Notes: generated by a model not told the origin, from the letters alone. Positions 34,753 through 47,600 are shown, numbered from the stretch's first letter. The stretch: DNA of 64,000 nucleotides from Juglans regia (GCF_001411555.2 NC_049914.1:17170298-17234297); one strand, 5' to 3'. A program made the numbers and translations.

Positions 34753-35955
34753 TGTTGAGCCCGTGACCACAAGCCAACCCGAGAAGGCCTTTCGGCACCA
34801 AGCTCGGATATGCCAAAGAGAGCATCTCGGGGCTCAGTAGCCTATCGAGCCCTATCGCAGGACGCCCAACTGTACACGGGTGGATGAATGTGCCTGATCA
34901 TGGAATCGTCAGATTCAAGGCACGCCGCATTCAATAGATGTGTTAGAAGACCCAACAGGAAACAGCGTGCCCAAAGCACGTAGGATGGCTCAGCCTCGAC
35001 CTAACACCTAAACCTGGCAGAAAGGTGGCAGCTAGACTGATCTAGCACAGGTTGACACGCCATGATCTCCCTCGGCAGCCTAAGCTGCGGACTGACACAC
35101 TATGGTAGAAGGAAATGGGTGGTAGCAGGTCTGACGCCTGGAATGCCACAATCTGCCTCGGCAACAGAGCCCGAATCTAGTATAAATAGCGGCCATCCCT
35201 TCTACAGGTGGATCTTTGACTATTCTTTCTAATCTTCAGAGTTATTTTCATTACTAGATAATTGTTCACTGACTTTGGCATTAGAGTGGCCTCGGACATC
35301 ACCGAAGCCCTTTCTTCCTCTTACTTACAGGTAGGGGTGTCAATATGTGACACGACCCATTAACCCAACACGAACACGACACGATAAAAGCGGGTCAGGG
35401 TTTACCCTTAACGGGTTCGGGTCAAAACGGATTGACCCGTTAAGACACGATAGCTTAACGGGTTGATAACGGGTCAACCCTTTATGACCCGTTATGACCC
35501 GCTAAGAAAGTTAAAATTACAATTATACCCTTATACCTAAAAAAGAAAATTGTTGGGATTTTAATTTCGATATTTTTATTGTTTAGATTGTAATTTTGGA
35601 CTTGTAGTTAGTTTTATATTTTTTATAGATATTGTGATTTTAACATTTATATAAAATTATGCTAAATTTAACTAGATTAAAGAGGTTAATTTTGGGTTTG
35701 TTTCAATCCATTTACATAAATAGGTCAAAACGGGTTGACACGACACGACCCGTTATATTATTGGGTCGTGTTAGGGTTTGAAATTTTGACACGATAAGTT
35801 TAACGGGTTGGGTTAGGGTTGACCTATATAGTATGATATACAAGTCTTGACACGATACGAACACGACCCGTTAACACGATTTGACACCCCTAGTTACAGG
35901 TGGCGTGAGCTTGGTTATCGCGAAATTGCTTGGGCTGTGAAACATGACATCAACA
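34753..35955 (+). mobile_element. Probable 3' LTR of the Ty3/gypsy element, split by a hAT MITE
   Basis: Likely ends TGTTGA (34753) and TCAACA (ending 35955) are inverted. The segment has a TATA-like TATAAATA near 35180, and the phrase TTGGCATTAGAGTGGCCTCGG, common near the 3' end of plant Ty3/gypsy LTRs. Removing the 561-bp MITE and its duplication leaves about 634 bp. The left boundary is uncertain: a purine-rich GAGGGAGGGG at 34642 could be the polypurine tract of a longer LTR. The other LTR is not in this window. Confidence 0.55.
35332..35892. mobile_element. hAT-type MITE, 561 bp
   Basis: Terminal inverted repeats TAGGGGTGTCAA and TTGACACCCCTA are perfect over 12 bp. Flanks CTTACAGG (35324-35331) and GTTACAGG (35893-35900) are an 8-bp duplication with one mismatch. 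Subterminal words based on AACGGGT / ACCCGTTA / ACACGACCC recur many times. No coding capacity. Confidence 0.93.
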
Positions 35956-36471
35956 CATTGTATAAACAAGATTAATTTGATTCACTCGCCATTTCTCTTG
36001 ATGCAATAATCGTGATTATACTAATGAGTTCTCTTATTATTGAGTAATGTTATATACTACACTTATCTCATTTTTATTTGTTTGTATTTAATATGCATTC
36101 CCAAAATACTGGATGAATATAACTTGATTATTCTTTCTCTGTAAGTAAGGTTGTTCTAAATAAATTTATTGTCTTTTTGCTACAATCTAATGAATCGTTG
36201 TGGGTATGTGCACAAGATAATCATAAATACATTTATATAGTACAACTCTCTTACAATTATTTGAAAAACAACTAATGTAATCATATCACTTAATTAAAAA
36301 AAATTATTTATCAAAATCATCATGATTTTCACATATAATTCTAAGAAAATTGTAAAATAGTTATAAGTTGATCACTTTTTCCAGCAACTTTCTATTTTTA
36401 TATAGAAAAAAAAAACATAAAATGAGGTTTGCTTAAATTTAGAAATTAAATATGTGGGCTGTTGAGAAGTC
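35956..36471. other. AT-rich spacer
   Basis: No gene. Words near 36040 (GTAATGTTATATACTACACTTAT) recall the M2 family but I cannot delimit a copy. Confidence 0.4.
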
Positions 36472-36685
36472 CGGTTTGGATACAAAAAGGCGTCCAACTC
36501 ATTTCATCTCATCTAATCGTTACAATTTTTTTTTAAATTTTCACACAAAATAAAATAAACAATTCAAAATTTTCAAATCTCAAAACAATAATAAAATTAA
36601 AAAAATTATATTCTAACAATATTTTATTCAACTTTCAATTTTCATTTCAACTCATCTGATCTCAACTTATTATCCAAATCTCACT
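36472..36685. repeat. M1-family MITE
   Basis: Ends CGGTTTGGATA and TATCCAAATCTC are imperfect inverted repeats. Internal TTTCATCTCATCTAATCG and CATCTGATCTCAAC words match the 7.8-kb copy. Confidence 0.6.
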
Positions 36686-36754
36686 TAAGGCACCTAGTAT
36701 ATTGGTCCATCTCAAAACATTATAATTACCATTATAAAATTAATTTTTCATATT

Positions 36755-39190
36755 TCAATAAGAAGGCTATGGGTGGAAATGTCTTGTTGAAAATTGATAT
36801 GGCTAAAGCCTATGATCGGGTGGATTGGAATTTTTTATTAGCTATTTAGATGAGCTTTGGTGTCTCAGAAAAATTTTGTGGTTTGATTAAGGTTTGCAAT
36901 CAGTCATTGTGGTTTTCTATTATGATGAATGGGATGTGTAAGGGGTTTTTTTTTTTCAGCCTTTGCGAGGTTTGAGGCAATGAGACTCTTTATCTCCGTA
37001 TTTGTTTATTATTATGGAGGAGGTGCTTTGTTGTTTATTGAAGAAGAAGTTTGAGCAGGGCAGAATTGGGAGCTTCTCCCATCCTTGAGCGGCTCCATTA
37101 TTTTCACATTTGTTATATGCTGATGATTTATTGATTTTCACTAATGGTGAGAAAAATTCTTTGAAGGTGCTCCTAGAAACATTAAACAAATACGAGTCAT
37201 GGTCGTGGCAAAAAATAAGCAAAGAGAAGTCAGCATTATTTATTTCAGAAAAAATTTCAATATATAGAAGGCTATCGCTTCTTCAACTCATAGGTTTTGT
37301 TGATAGAAAATTTCCAGCATGTTATCTTGGTGCGCCTCTAGTTGTTGGAGATTGAATGCGAGGATGGTCGGGCCATTAGTCATGAAGTTTCAGCACAAAG
37401 TTGCCGGTTGGAAATTCATGTTGCTCTCTCAGGGGCAGAGGTTGATTCTTATTAAACATGTTTTAGCAAGCTTACCTACCCATTTGCTTGCGGTGGTACA
37501 TATGCTAATGCTTGTCTTAAAGAAATTGAATTTGATTTTAGCTTCCTTTTTTGGGGGTGAAGAACATGCCAAGAATAGGAGGAAATGGAGGCCGTGGTCG
37601 AAATTGTGCAAGCCAACGATGGAAGGGGGGGATTAGTGTGAGAGATTTTGTGGAGGTTCAAAGGGCGTTGCATATGAAGTTTGCTTGGCGGTTACTATCA
37701 TTAGCTAATTTGTGGACTCGATTTTTTAAAGCTAAGTATTTAAAGGGGAAGCATATTCTGGAAACAGACGTGAGGAATTCAGATTTGATGTTTTGGAAAT
37801 CCATTTGTAGAGTGATGCCAGCGGTGATGGAAAATATGTTGATCAAAGTAAGAGAGTGAGTTGTTTCCTTTTGGTTTGATCGTTGGTTAACGAGAGGGGA
37901 TCCTTCGGCCTGTGTGCCTAATATTACTTAGCCAAGGTTGGATGGTCAGTGGGATCAGGAGCTGCTGGATTCAGTGGCCTCTAGTGTGGTAGACGACATT
38001 ATGAGAGAAATTCCTGGGAGAAGATCAGGGAATGATATTCTGGTTTGGCACCCTTGTGTGGATGGGAGTTTCTTGACAAAAACGACTTGGGAGGTTACAA
38101 GGATTAAGCAGTCACAGATGGAAGGCTTGGAGTGGATATGATGTAATCTTAATGCATAGAAGATGTAGTGTGTTTGTGGAAGGCAAGATTTAATTGTCTA
38201 CCTATTGAGGAGAGGGTACAATCGGTGGGTGTTTCGTTGGCCTCAAGGAGGGTGGAGGATCGAGAACACGTTTTATGTAAGGGGACTGTGGCGTCTGAAG
38301 TGTGGCGTCATGTGGCTTGCTTGCTGGGCGTTCCATGCATGGCTTTCGAAAACCGGTGGTTGAGATGCAGATTTTGGTTCCGTTGTGCAAAGAATTTGAT
38401 GCAGCGTGGTGTTCTAATTGGGATCATGCCGATGCTGACTTCTTGGAGACTCTGGAAGTGGAGGTGTGACGCGCGTATGCGGGGACTACATGATTATTCG
38501 GAGACGATTTGGTGTAATTAAATTTTGGTTGCAGCTCTTTTCGTCCAGGCTGCTAAAGGTAAGAGCTTTATCTAATATAGATCATAGGATTCTTTCTGAG
38601 TTGGGAATTCCGGTGAGGGAGGTGGTAGTAAAGAGGTCGAAAATAGTTTCGTGGTGTAAACCACGAGAAGGGTGGGTGAAATTAAATTAGGATGGATCGT
38701 GTACGGGGTGTGGTTATAAGGGAGGATAGAGGAAGATTTTTGGTGGCCTTCTCTACTAAATTTGGTTTTGGAATAAGTAATGAAGGGGAGTTAAGGGCAC
38801 ACTATTGTGGTGTAGTCCTTTGTAAGGAGTTGGGATTTTTGGGTTAATTGGCTTAGGATAAAGGAGTGCAGAGTGTGGTATCTATGGGACTTTTGGGATG
38901 AAGTTATGCAGGTGCTGAATGGTATTTAATACATGGTGATGCACCAATTTAGGGAGGGGAATAAAGTTGTTGATTTCCTTGCTAAGTAGGGGGAGGAGGG
39001 GACATATTGTATTTATATGGATTGGTGTCTTGGTGTATTGGTTTATTTGTTAGTTTGTAATTCATTGGTCATAAGGTTGAGTTTGGTTGGACTTGTAACC
39101 ACGGTTTCCCTCCACTAGAAGCGAGAATTTATAAATAAATGTGGGGAGCAGTCACTCTTGGACATGTGACCCTGGCTCTAAAAAAAAAAT
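36755..39190 (+). mobile_element. 5'-truncated LINE: reverse transcriptase (3' half), zf-RVT, RNase H
   Basis: Begins within the reverse transcriptase at GGNVLLKIDMAKAYDRVDW (36775). It shows the catalytic YADD motif (LLYADDLLIFTNGEKN, 37105-37150), a thumb-like region (KVAGWKFMLLSQGQRLILIK), a zf-RVT domain (CLWKARFNCLPIEERVQS and REHVLCKGTVASEVWRH, 38170-38310) and traces of RNase H (WVKLN.DGSC near 38670). Many stops and frameshifts break it. A short A-run at 39181-39189 is the likely tail. It starts almost exactly where the neighbouring LINE at 39.8-43.4 kb breaks off. Confidence 0.85.
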
Positions 39191-39419
39191 GTATTTACTT
39201 AATTTTTTTAAAAGTAAAATACTATTTTTATGCTTTCTATGACTGCATATATCATTTCTCTAAAAATATACGTATTATACGTTGATGGCTAAAAGAGAAA
39301 AAGAAAAAAGAAAGCCCATTTGTATGGCACTTTGTCTGAGGCACCAATGCTGCCTATGCTTGTTCTATGATATTTATAGGAAAGAAAGCGTAAGGACGTA
39401 AAAAAAATAAATTAAAAAT

Positions 39420-39840
39420 CAGTAGAATTGGATCGGATTGGACTGAACCATCGATCTGGTTTGTAAGTGGTCCGGTGTGGTACTGATTTTCATATTTTGA
39501 AAACTGGTTTAAACCATTTCGGATCGGTATCTATATTTTTAATTTTTTATATTATATTATATATGTTATATGCAAAATTTTTAATTAATATAACATGGAA
39601 TTCTAAAGTTGTTATTTAAGTCTATTAATCTTATAACAAAGAATTAATATAACATGTGATATAATATAAAATTAATCATATAATTTTTAGTATGCCATTT
39701 GATATAACATATAAATTTTAATCTTATAATATAAAATTAATGTAACATAAAATTTTAATCTTAACTATAAAGATTAATATTAAGTTATTAATATAAACAA
39801 CTTTTGATATATGTATATATCAAGAATAAATACTTTTTTT
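39420..39840. repeat. Possible hAT-like non-autonomous element, left flank of a LINE insertion
   Basis: CGGATTGGACTGAACC, GGTCCGGTGTGGTACTG and CGGATCGGTATC words resemble the GGTTCGGTTCG / AAACCGGAAAAA words at 43575-43700. The 39.8-43.4-kb LINE may have inserted into one element. Ends and target duplication were not established. Confidence 0.3.
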
Positions 39841-39846
39841 TTTTGG

Positions 39847-41243
39847 ATAGGCATCATTGGTGTACTCATGTCTCTACAACCGCCCCTCTAGTGTCTCAGA
39901 AGCTAGTGGGGAACCTAGAAAAAACCCTTTCGTATACCCGCGCAGTTTCTAAAGGACCATCTTCATCTTCGTTCAAACTCCCTATGCGTTATCCTGTTGA
40001 TGTTGATGGCCAATCGGGTTTTGTTTAGGTAGAGATGTCCAAGGCTGTGTAAGATTTTAGATTTGCTTTGGTGTTGAAGTTTCTTCGATCCCGTCCTTCT
40101 ATTGATGTAATTCGAGTCTCATTGGTCAAAACGTGGGGCTTGCAAGAAACCCTACCATCAGTTTTATAGATGCTCATCATGTTTTCATTAATATGCAATC
40201 TGAGAGGGATTTCATGCATGCTTGGGCAAGAGAAAGGCGGGGTCATTGATAGGTGCACATGTCGTTTATGTAGATGGACTAAAGATTTTGATCTTAAGAA
40301 GGAGCCATTTACAACGGTACAATGGATATTTTTGCCAGGTTTACTGAGGCATATGTATAGAGTTGATTGTCTTCAGATATTGGCGACGAGGTTTGGCAGA
40401 TTCCTGGGGATTGATAATGCAACTTTGAATAAGACTAGGGCGTCGGGTGCACTAATTTGAGTGGAGATTGATCTCCTAGAGGAGTTTGTTCCAAGTTTTC
40501 CCATTGTTGTTTCGGCTTGTTAGAAAATTTGGCAAGAAGCGTGATATGAGAAGTAGGTTTCTTGTTGTCGAAAATGTTGCTGTCAGGGTCATACAGAAGT
40601 GATTTGTAGGGTTGGGCTGAAGGATTTTAAACTGGAGAATCGAGTGATGCAAAAGGTTGATAAGAAAGAAAAAACATCTGAAGTGTGGAAGGTTAAAGAT
40701 TCAGTGAAAATAAGGAGAAGGAAGTCAGAAAAGATCTGGTTATTGGTGAGAAGGAAGATCTAGATGTGGATCAAAATATTATTGTTGAAGAGCCAGAGAA
40801 TGTGCAAAACGAAGGCTTTGAGGGTTGTGACCAGGAAATGCAAGTGAGAAATGAACTGGTTGTAGGTGTGTCGAATGTAGTGATTGTATTTGAGGATGTA
40901 AATCGAGTTGATACAGGGAAGAAGGTGGAAGATATGGAGCCAGCTGTTAACGAAGAGGAGAAGGATGTATTGCATGAAGATGGCTCCTTGAGTCATAATG
41001 TTGTGGCTGAGGAGAACGAGAATCAGGTTTTAAAGGTTCGAAGTGTTGAAAAAGATATGGCAGTGCATGAGTTTTTTGCTTGTGAGAGGCTAAATGATGA
41101 AAGCATGCAGTATGATGTTTTATTCGAAATTCTGGAAATGGAGAATAAAAGCATTTTGGCATTAGAGGATGATGTGCATTGCTCAGATCAGGAAGAGAAT
41201 GGTAATTCACAAAAGCTGGCAAGTGAGAAGGGTATGGATTAGA
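39847..41243 (+). pseudogene. LINE ORF1 (DUF4283-type, zinc knuckle), broken
   Basis: The frame opens with SYTRAVSKGPSSSS, then after stops FRFALVLKFLRSRPSIDVI and TKDFDLKKEPFTTVQWIFLP show the DUF4283 RNA-binding domain usual in plant LINE ORF1. Around 40562-40606 a perfect C-x2-C-x4-H-x4-C zinc knuckle is readable (CRKCCCQGHTEVIC). An acidic tail of about 158 codons follows (40766-41242). Several stops and frame changes preclude function. Confidence 0.75.
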
Positions 41244-41342
41244 CTCGAAATTGATTACTTTGGCACCATGTGTGGAGAAAGCTACAAGTTATAATCTGAG
41301 ACATTCTAGATGGGTTGTTTCCCATCTTGAGAAATTTAATTT

Positions 41343-43370
41343 ATGATAGACAGAATCTTGGTGTGGTACGTGCGTGGTTTGGGCACGTCTAAAAGAAGAT
41401 TAAAGAGTTTGGTAAGGAAGTATAAGCCTCTTGTTTTGGTTATTTTTGAACCTTTTATGGAAGAGGTGTTTATGGCTTATTGGGTTGATTATCTTGGATT
41501 TTCTTCTTATTGCGCTAATGAAGCTATGGGAGGAAAACTTTGGATATTTTGGAACGTAGAATTGAATTTTGATGTACATGATTTGTCTAATCAACTAATA
41601 TTGGGTTGTTTTACATTGAATGATGTTAGAATCTTTATGATTTTTGTTTATGCAAAGTGCACTCAAGGGGAAATAAGAGAATTATGGCATGATATAGAGG
41701 GTGCAATGGTGGATGACGTACGTTGGATTGGAGTTGGCAATTTTTACTCTACAAGAAAGGATGGTGAGCGGCTAGGAGCACATCCATGGCCTTTATCAAC
41801 AATGGCAGAATTTAATTCTTGCATTCATAACTGTGGCTTGGTGGACATGAATTATAGTGTCTTTAAAATGTCATAGTGTAATGGACATAGGGGTACGTCG
41901 AGGAGTTGGGCGCGGCTTGACCGAGCTCTTTTGAATACTGCATTGATCTGATGCTTGCCACAGGTTCATATGGAGTACCTGAAACGGAAATCCTCTAATC
42001 ATTGTACTATGTTGATTAATTTTGTTAAAGATATGACTGGATATGGTCCTTATCCATTCCGTTTTCAAAGTATGTTGTGCACTCATGAAAACTTTAATAA
42101 ATGTGTACAAGATGTGTGGAGTGGGAAGGTTCCAGGTACGGGCCTGATTCATTTAGCAGCCAAACTTAAGAGGCTTAAATTGGCTCTTAGAGTTTGGAAT
42201 AAAGAAGTCTTTGGTCGGGTGGATCATGCGATCAATGCCTTAGAAGAGCGCATGGAATTTCTTGAATGTCAATTACAAGACGGACATGTCCTGGATGTAG
42301 AATGTGAGTATTTACGTTCTAAAGCTGAATTGGAGTTATGGGAACATAGAGAAGAACTTCGGTTGGCACAGCAGGCGAAAAGGTGGCTTCGAGATGGTGA
42401 CCGGAATACGAAACTTTTTCATGCTTTTGTGAATCAACGTAGGAAATCTTCGGCTATTAATAAAATGGTGTTATCGAATGGGGTGGTCTTGGAGACTTTG
42501 GAAATGGTGCATATGGAAGCAGTTAATTATTTTTAGAAATTCCTTACATTAGAGGGGCCGAATGTTACTCTAGAATTGGACAATTTAGTTTCCTTGGTGG
42601 TTAGTGATGAAGATAATTTGTTTCTTACTAAAGAGCCATCTGAAGAGGAGGTTTGGCATGCTTTATCATCCATTCCTAAGAATAGTAGTCCTGCGCTAGA
42701 TGGATTTGGTTTTGTATTCTATATGCATTGTTGGGAGGCGGTTAAAAATGACATTATTGCATCTGTGTGTGATTTTTTCCTTGGTACTCTTTTGCCGAGA
42801 TTTTATTCTGCTTCATATATGGTTCTAATTCCTAAAGTGCAGGATCGTAAAAGCTTTGAAAAGTTTAGACCTATAAGCTTGTGCAATGTTGCTTATAAAA
42901 TGTTTTCAAAGATCATTGTGAACCGACTGGCTAGGTTGCTGCCCTGTATGATCTCTTGGGAGCAAGCTGCTTTTGTTCTAGGGAGAAGTGTTTTTGAAAA
43001 TATCACGCTAGCGCAGGAGATGGTCCATTCCATTAATCATAAATCTACTGGAGGAAATGTAATGTTGAAAATTGACATTAAGGCATATGATAGGGTTGAT
43101 TGGTCTTTTTTATGCTTGGTTTGTATGTAATGTTTGTCGGACCGGTTTTGTAATTTGTATTTGGAAAGCATGGTTCCGATGTTTGCCAACAGATGCTCGT
43201 ATTATTTCCATCGGTATATCTCTTGTGTCTCGATGTAATTGTTGTAGGGAAGGAAATGTTGAGGCAATGGATCACATTTTATGCAATGGAGATTTTGCTA
43301 AAGCGGTTTGGCGTAGAGCATCGATGGAGTTGGGTGTTCGTTGCATGGAAAGCTCAACTTGATGTGGCCG
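41343..43370 (+). pseudogene. LINE ORF2 with an internal deletion in the reverse transcriptase
   Basis: 41343-41876 is the apurinic-like endonuclease: WYVRGLGTSKRRLKSLV, VLVIFEPFMEE, then VGNFYSTRKDGERLG in place of GDFN. 41955-42536 is the linker (WLRDGDRNTKLFHAF). 42576-43110 is the N-terminal reverse transcriptase with FRPISLCNVAYKMFSKII and LKIDIKAYDRVDWSFL. At about 43115 the sequence jumps directly to the zf-RVT domain (CIWKAWFRCLPTDARI, 43155) and ends near 43370. The YADD active site, thumb and RNase H are missing. In-frame stops occur at 41874, 41949 and 42534. Confidence 0.85.
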
Positions 43371-44666
43371 TGTTTCAGTGTGGTTTTGGTGTGCATTTTT
43401 ACACATTTGATCATATATACTCATATAAAAAGTATAGAACTTATATAGACTATAGTTAAATTCAATTCAATACTAGTATATGTTAATTATTATAAAATAT
43501 ATACTCATACTACAATATAAATAGATTAATAGTTTAGTATATGTAAACATCATATTATTACTAACATAGATAATATGTAAAACCGGAAAAATCAGATCAA
43601 ACCGAAACCGGAAAAACCTAAAGTTCTTGTTTCAGTAGTAATTCGGTTCGGTTCGATATTGATTCTTAAATTTTTAAAATTGGTATATACCGATTGGGTG
43701 ATAAATTAATGTATAAAACCAGACGAGTTATACCCTTCCTACCAAAGCTTATTCAAGTATTTCTCCACAATTAGTTTTGAAGTGGATTTCCCCACAATTA
43801 AATGTTACCTATTCTTTGTAATTTAACTTATTCAGGGTTCTGATTTAAGTTTACGACATGTTTGTTTATAGTGAAAACAACAAAAAATAATGAATTAAAA
43901 GTCAGGTAGGTATTTTTTGTTCTCGACCTTTTGATTTTAAAGGTAGAGTTTGCAAAAGGAGATATACTATATATAAGAGTAATGAGTGAAAATCCCGTGC
44001 ACTCTTTCTTAGTAAATATGGAGCTCACTGTCAAAAAGTAAAATTGCTTTCTTTCGTTATGTTCTCAGTTAGAGCCAACTTCATGAATTTCAACCAATAC
44101 GACGAGGACTTGACGTGCTTCCTATGCAAGTCTGGGATAGAAAGAGTCAAACCTTGGATACTAGTTGAATTAATGAGTATCCCACGTGGATTTTTTTTTA
44201 TACAAATTTTAGATTTATTTTTTTAATGAGAGTGGACAAGCCTTACATACGTTAAGATTATATAAATTATTTTCTTATAAAAAATACTATAATTATAAAG
44301 TGATTATATAAAAACAATATCATAAATTAATGTAGTTTGATATAGTTTATTAAATTGTATAATTACTTTTTTTATAAAATAAATCTGATCACATAAAAGA
44401 TCGTCAATTTATAAAATTATTTTTATATAATCTATTTGTGGCTATATATATATATATATAATTTTTAAAGATGTTGATCTGATATGTTTTTATTTAATTC
44501 TATTAGATTGTGTTGTTATCTCTGTGTAAGCATCCATTAGATTCAATAGCTTTTTACTTTTTCGATTGATAAAATAACAAGTTTTTGGCGTCTTGAATTG
44601 GATTTTTTCTTTAAAAAAAAAAAAAAAAATCTTTCCCCAAATAATTATATCGGAGTGGTTGGCCCA
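43371..44666. other. AT-rich spacer with a possible hAT-like right flank
   Basis: 43575-43700 has CCGGAAAAA and GGTTCGGTTCG words. The remainder is AT-rich with an AT microsatellite near 44446. No gene. Confidence 0.4.
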
Positions 44667-44675
44667 TAGCTTCAT

Positions 44676-44908
44676 CAAAAAATCTACTCAACTTCCTACT
44701 ATTCATACAACTTCCACACTCCACATTATTTTTAATTTTTATTATTTTTTTCTTTTATTAAATATTTATTATATAAATAATGAATAAAAAATTTAAAATA
44801 ATTTAAAAAGAATAAACTCAAAAAAAAATTAAAAAAAAAATTTAAAAATTTTAAAAATTTTAAAAAGTATGGAGTGTGGAGTGTGGTGGAGGTTGTGTAG
44901 CAAAACTT
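44676..44908. mobile_element. Mutator-like MITE, 233 bp, with a 9-bp target duplication
   Basis: TAGCTTCAT flanks both sides exactly (44667-44675 and 44909-44917); 9 bp is the usual Mutator duplication length. Long imperfect inverted ends are visible: CTACTCAACTTCC on the left versus GGAGGTTGTGTAG on the right, and ACTTCCACACTCCACA versus TGTGGAGTGTGG. The interior is AT-rich and non-coding. Confidence 0.8.
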
Positions 44909-44917
44909 TAGCTTCAT

Positions 44918-47399
44918 GGGCTTTGTTGTAAACAAGACTGCTTGTGCTAAATTTTTCCTAACCATGGCCAGAAGAAAATGAAAAAAAACATAGGAACAAA
45001 AACTTAATGGAACAGTGCAAAAAAAACCCAAAAAATCGGTATATTTGTTTGAACCCATCCTGCAAAGATAATTATTGGAAAAGGTTGCAATATGCTTTCA
45101 ATGACGTTAGAAGAAGTAATCAATCATCTTGTACATAATTAATCAGTTGAGTAATACTAGATAAAGTCTTGATCGATATACAATCTTCACGTAGTCTCTT
45201 TCAATCGAGCATTTTTCCGATGTCAATCAATCTATCATAGGTCGCTCTGTCATTGTTTGATTTTCGTTTGTCTGATCATACTCGAAATTATGTATCTACT
45301 TAATTAATCATATTTTTATCCCAATTCTATAGTTCAATAACAGGTTTTTTGGACGTTTTCTAAAAGATCGTTTCGTTTAGAAAACTTTATACACCATAGG
45401 ACTGTATAGATCGTTTCTTTTAATCAAATTATTTATTGTTTATTTATTTTCTGTGGATTTTATGATTTCCTGAGTTGAATGACACTATATAACAGTTGAT
45501 CTGATGCGTGCTCTCTAAACATGAGTTAACACTCGATTTATATATAAGGACTTTTATTTTTTTGGTTTGCTTTTGTGACGTTTCTTTGGCTTTCCCCCAA
45601 CTTGATCTTAGAGATTCCCCCAACTTGAGATAAAAGCAAGCATCAAATCATAAAAGCTTGACAAGATTTTAATATGGGAACAAGCAAAAGGTGATCATCA
45701 TATACGCATAATCAAAACTATTTATAATATTTTTGGCTGCTAATTCTGACTAATCTTGCTTTGCATGATTGTCGTTTATGTCATCTTTTGGCTGCATTCA
45801 ATGATTGTCCTTCTTATTTTGAGTCCTTCTGCAGTCATCGAATAAATCTCTCGAATATGTATCTCGAACAGTATATATATTATATATATGTATTTTTTTA
45901 ATCATCATAAATATTTTTTAAAAAAATAAAAAATTCATAACATCATTAAAAAAATATTTTTTTAATCACTAAATAATAAAAAAAAAAGGTTTCAGAATAC
46001 AATTTCAAAACCCAACTTTCGGTGGATTTAGCATTTCTGTTCTGTTTTGAGTGTTTGCTCCCTTTTCGTATGACCCTTTTTTAAGGGTACCAATAAAGTC
46101 ATGGACATGCAAAAATGAAGCACCAACATCACCATTTCAAAGTTCTTCAAGTTAGATACCATGAATTAACTTAAAACTTTACATCCTATGGCATAAAAAA
46201 GTATGATGATCATGACTAGTTGAGTGCGAATTTGATGGAGTCTCTTCAAGCTAATACATCTGCAATTGGGAACACAAATTTCAAATTTCAAAATTATATC
46301 TGAATTATTAGTTAATTGATGTAATTTTGTTTTTAATTTAATTTTACTTCTTAATTCCTTTCTTTGAAATGCAAAATGTTTAGTGCATGCCCACTTGAAG
46401 ATCACTATGCTCGATATCCGAACAAGGTGAAGAAAATAGCATACATTGTTTATGAGGTATATTATAAGTGGTTTTATATGTCAATCACTTAAATGAACAA
46501 TCACTTTATAATAAAATGTGTCATCTCGACAAATGTGACTAAGTATGCCAAAATAAAGGATGGAGAATATCATTCCTCAAAGTACTATTGGCAACATGTT
46601 GGCAAATAGTACTGATCATTCACGGGTGGGACTCCTACGACACATGTTTTTGGAATATAAATGCATGATCATATCGTAGAGTTTGAACTTTGAATGGCAG
46701 AGACATGCAGGCCTATAGCCGTGAGTGCATGACTTTGCAAGCTAGATTTTTGATTCACGTGGCACTAATTCAGTTCTCTTCTGGCGAAAAGTATGCATAC
46801 AAACTCAACATGCATGCATGCATAGACCCGGCCACCCTTGTGATCCATTTCTAGGCAAAACTTGTGTCACGAAATGGCTGTCTTGTCAAATCCTTGGTAA
46901 ACTGTACGTACGTATCATGCATGATGAATTCTCATAAAGACAAGCTTTAATTTGTAATAGACCGGACATCAAGAACTCGGAGGAATTCATACAAATGAAA
47001 TTGTTTGAGCAATATTGCCGAATCAAGTTTGTTTCCCTTAAAATTCCATGGAAGATGAGGAAGGGTCACAAACCTTTAAGATTCCAAATTACTTGATATT
47101 TATTGACATGATCTTTCAACCTTCTTTAAACTTAAGTGACCAAATCTTTGATCATTTAAGATAGAAATGGATATTCATGACATTGTGGCCGCTAAGCTCG
47201 AGCACAGCTAGCTAGCTACTGCTTCAAAAATTATATAGGTTATAGATGTGTAAATTCTCAATAAGGAATATGACAGATAATAGTATATATATCGAGTCAA
47301 TTATACATTGAAGTTTGACTTAAAAAAAAAAAAGGAAAATAGCTGTGTGATTTGAAAATATATGTAGTTTCTGACTGTATTTATAATTATGTCATCATT
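44918..47399. other. AT-rich intergenic DNA without a gene
   Basis: Small open frames only; no domain, MITE end or RNA gene that I can support. Confidence 0.5.
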
Positions 47400-47600
47400 G
47401 TACGATACGTACCTACAATAAAATTGCGTATTTGCGATCAGTTATTTTTAAAGAAATGACTATTTCTAGCAAAAACAAGTTTGTTTTCATCGTAAATAAT
47501 CATTTTCATCGCAAAAAAGTCACAAATACTCGTTTTTCTTGTAATAACGTATTTGAAAATAAGTCATATTCAACTATAAATAGGCCTTTTTAGTATAGTG
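47400..47600. mobile_element. Possible CACTA element end (fragment)
   Basis: On the minus strand the block begins CACTATACTAAAAAGGCC and holds repeated TTGCGATGAAAA/ACGATGAAAA words, a style common in CACTA subterminal regions. No partner end. Confidence 0.3.

Noticed and set aside
40766..41242. Acidic 158-codon ORF as a separate gene
   Set aside because: It follows the DUF4283 and zinc knuckle of a LINE ORF1 and precedes its ORF2, so it is the ORF1 tail.
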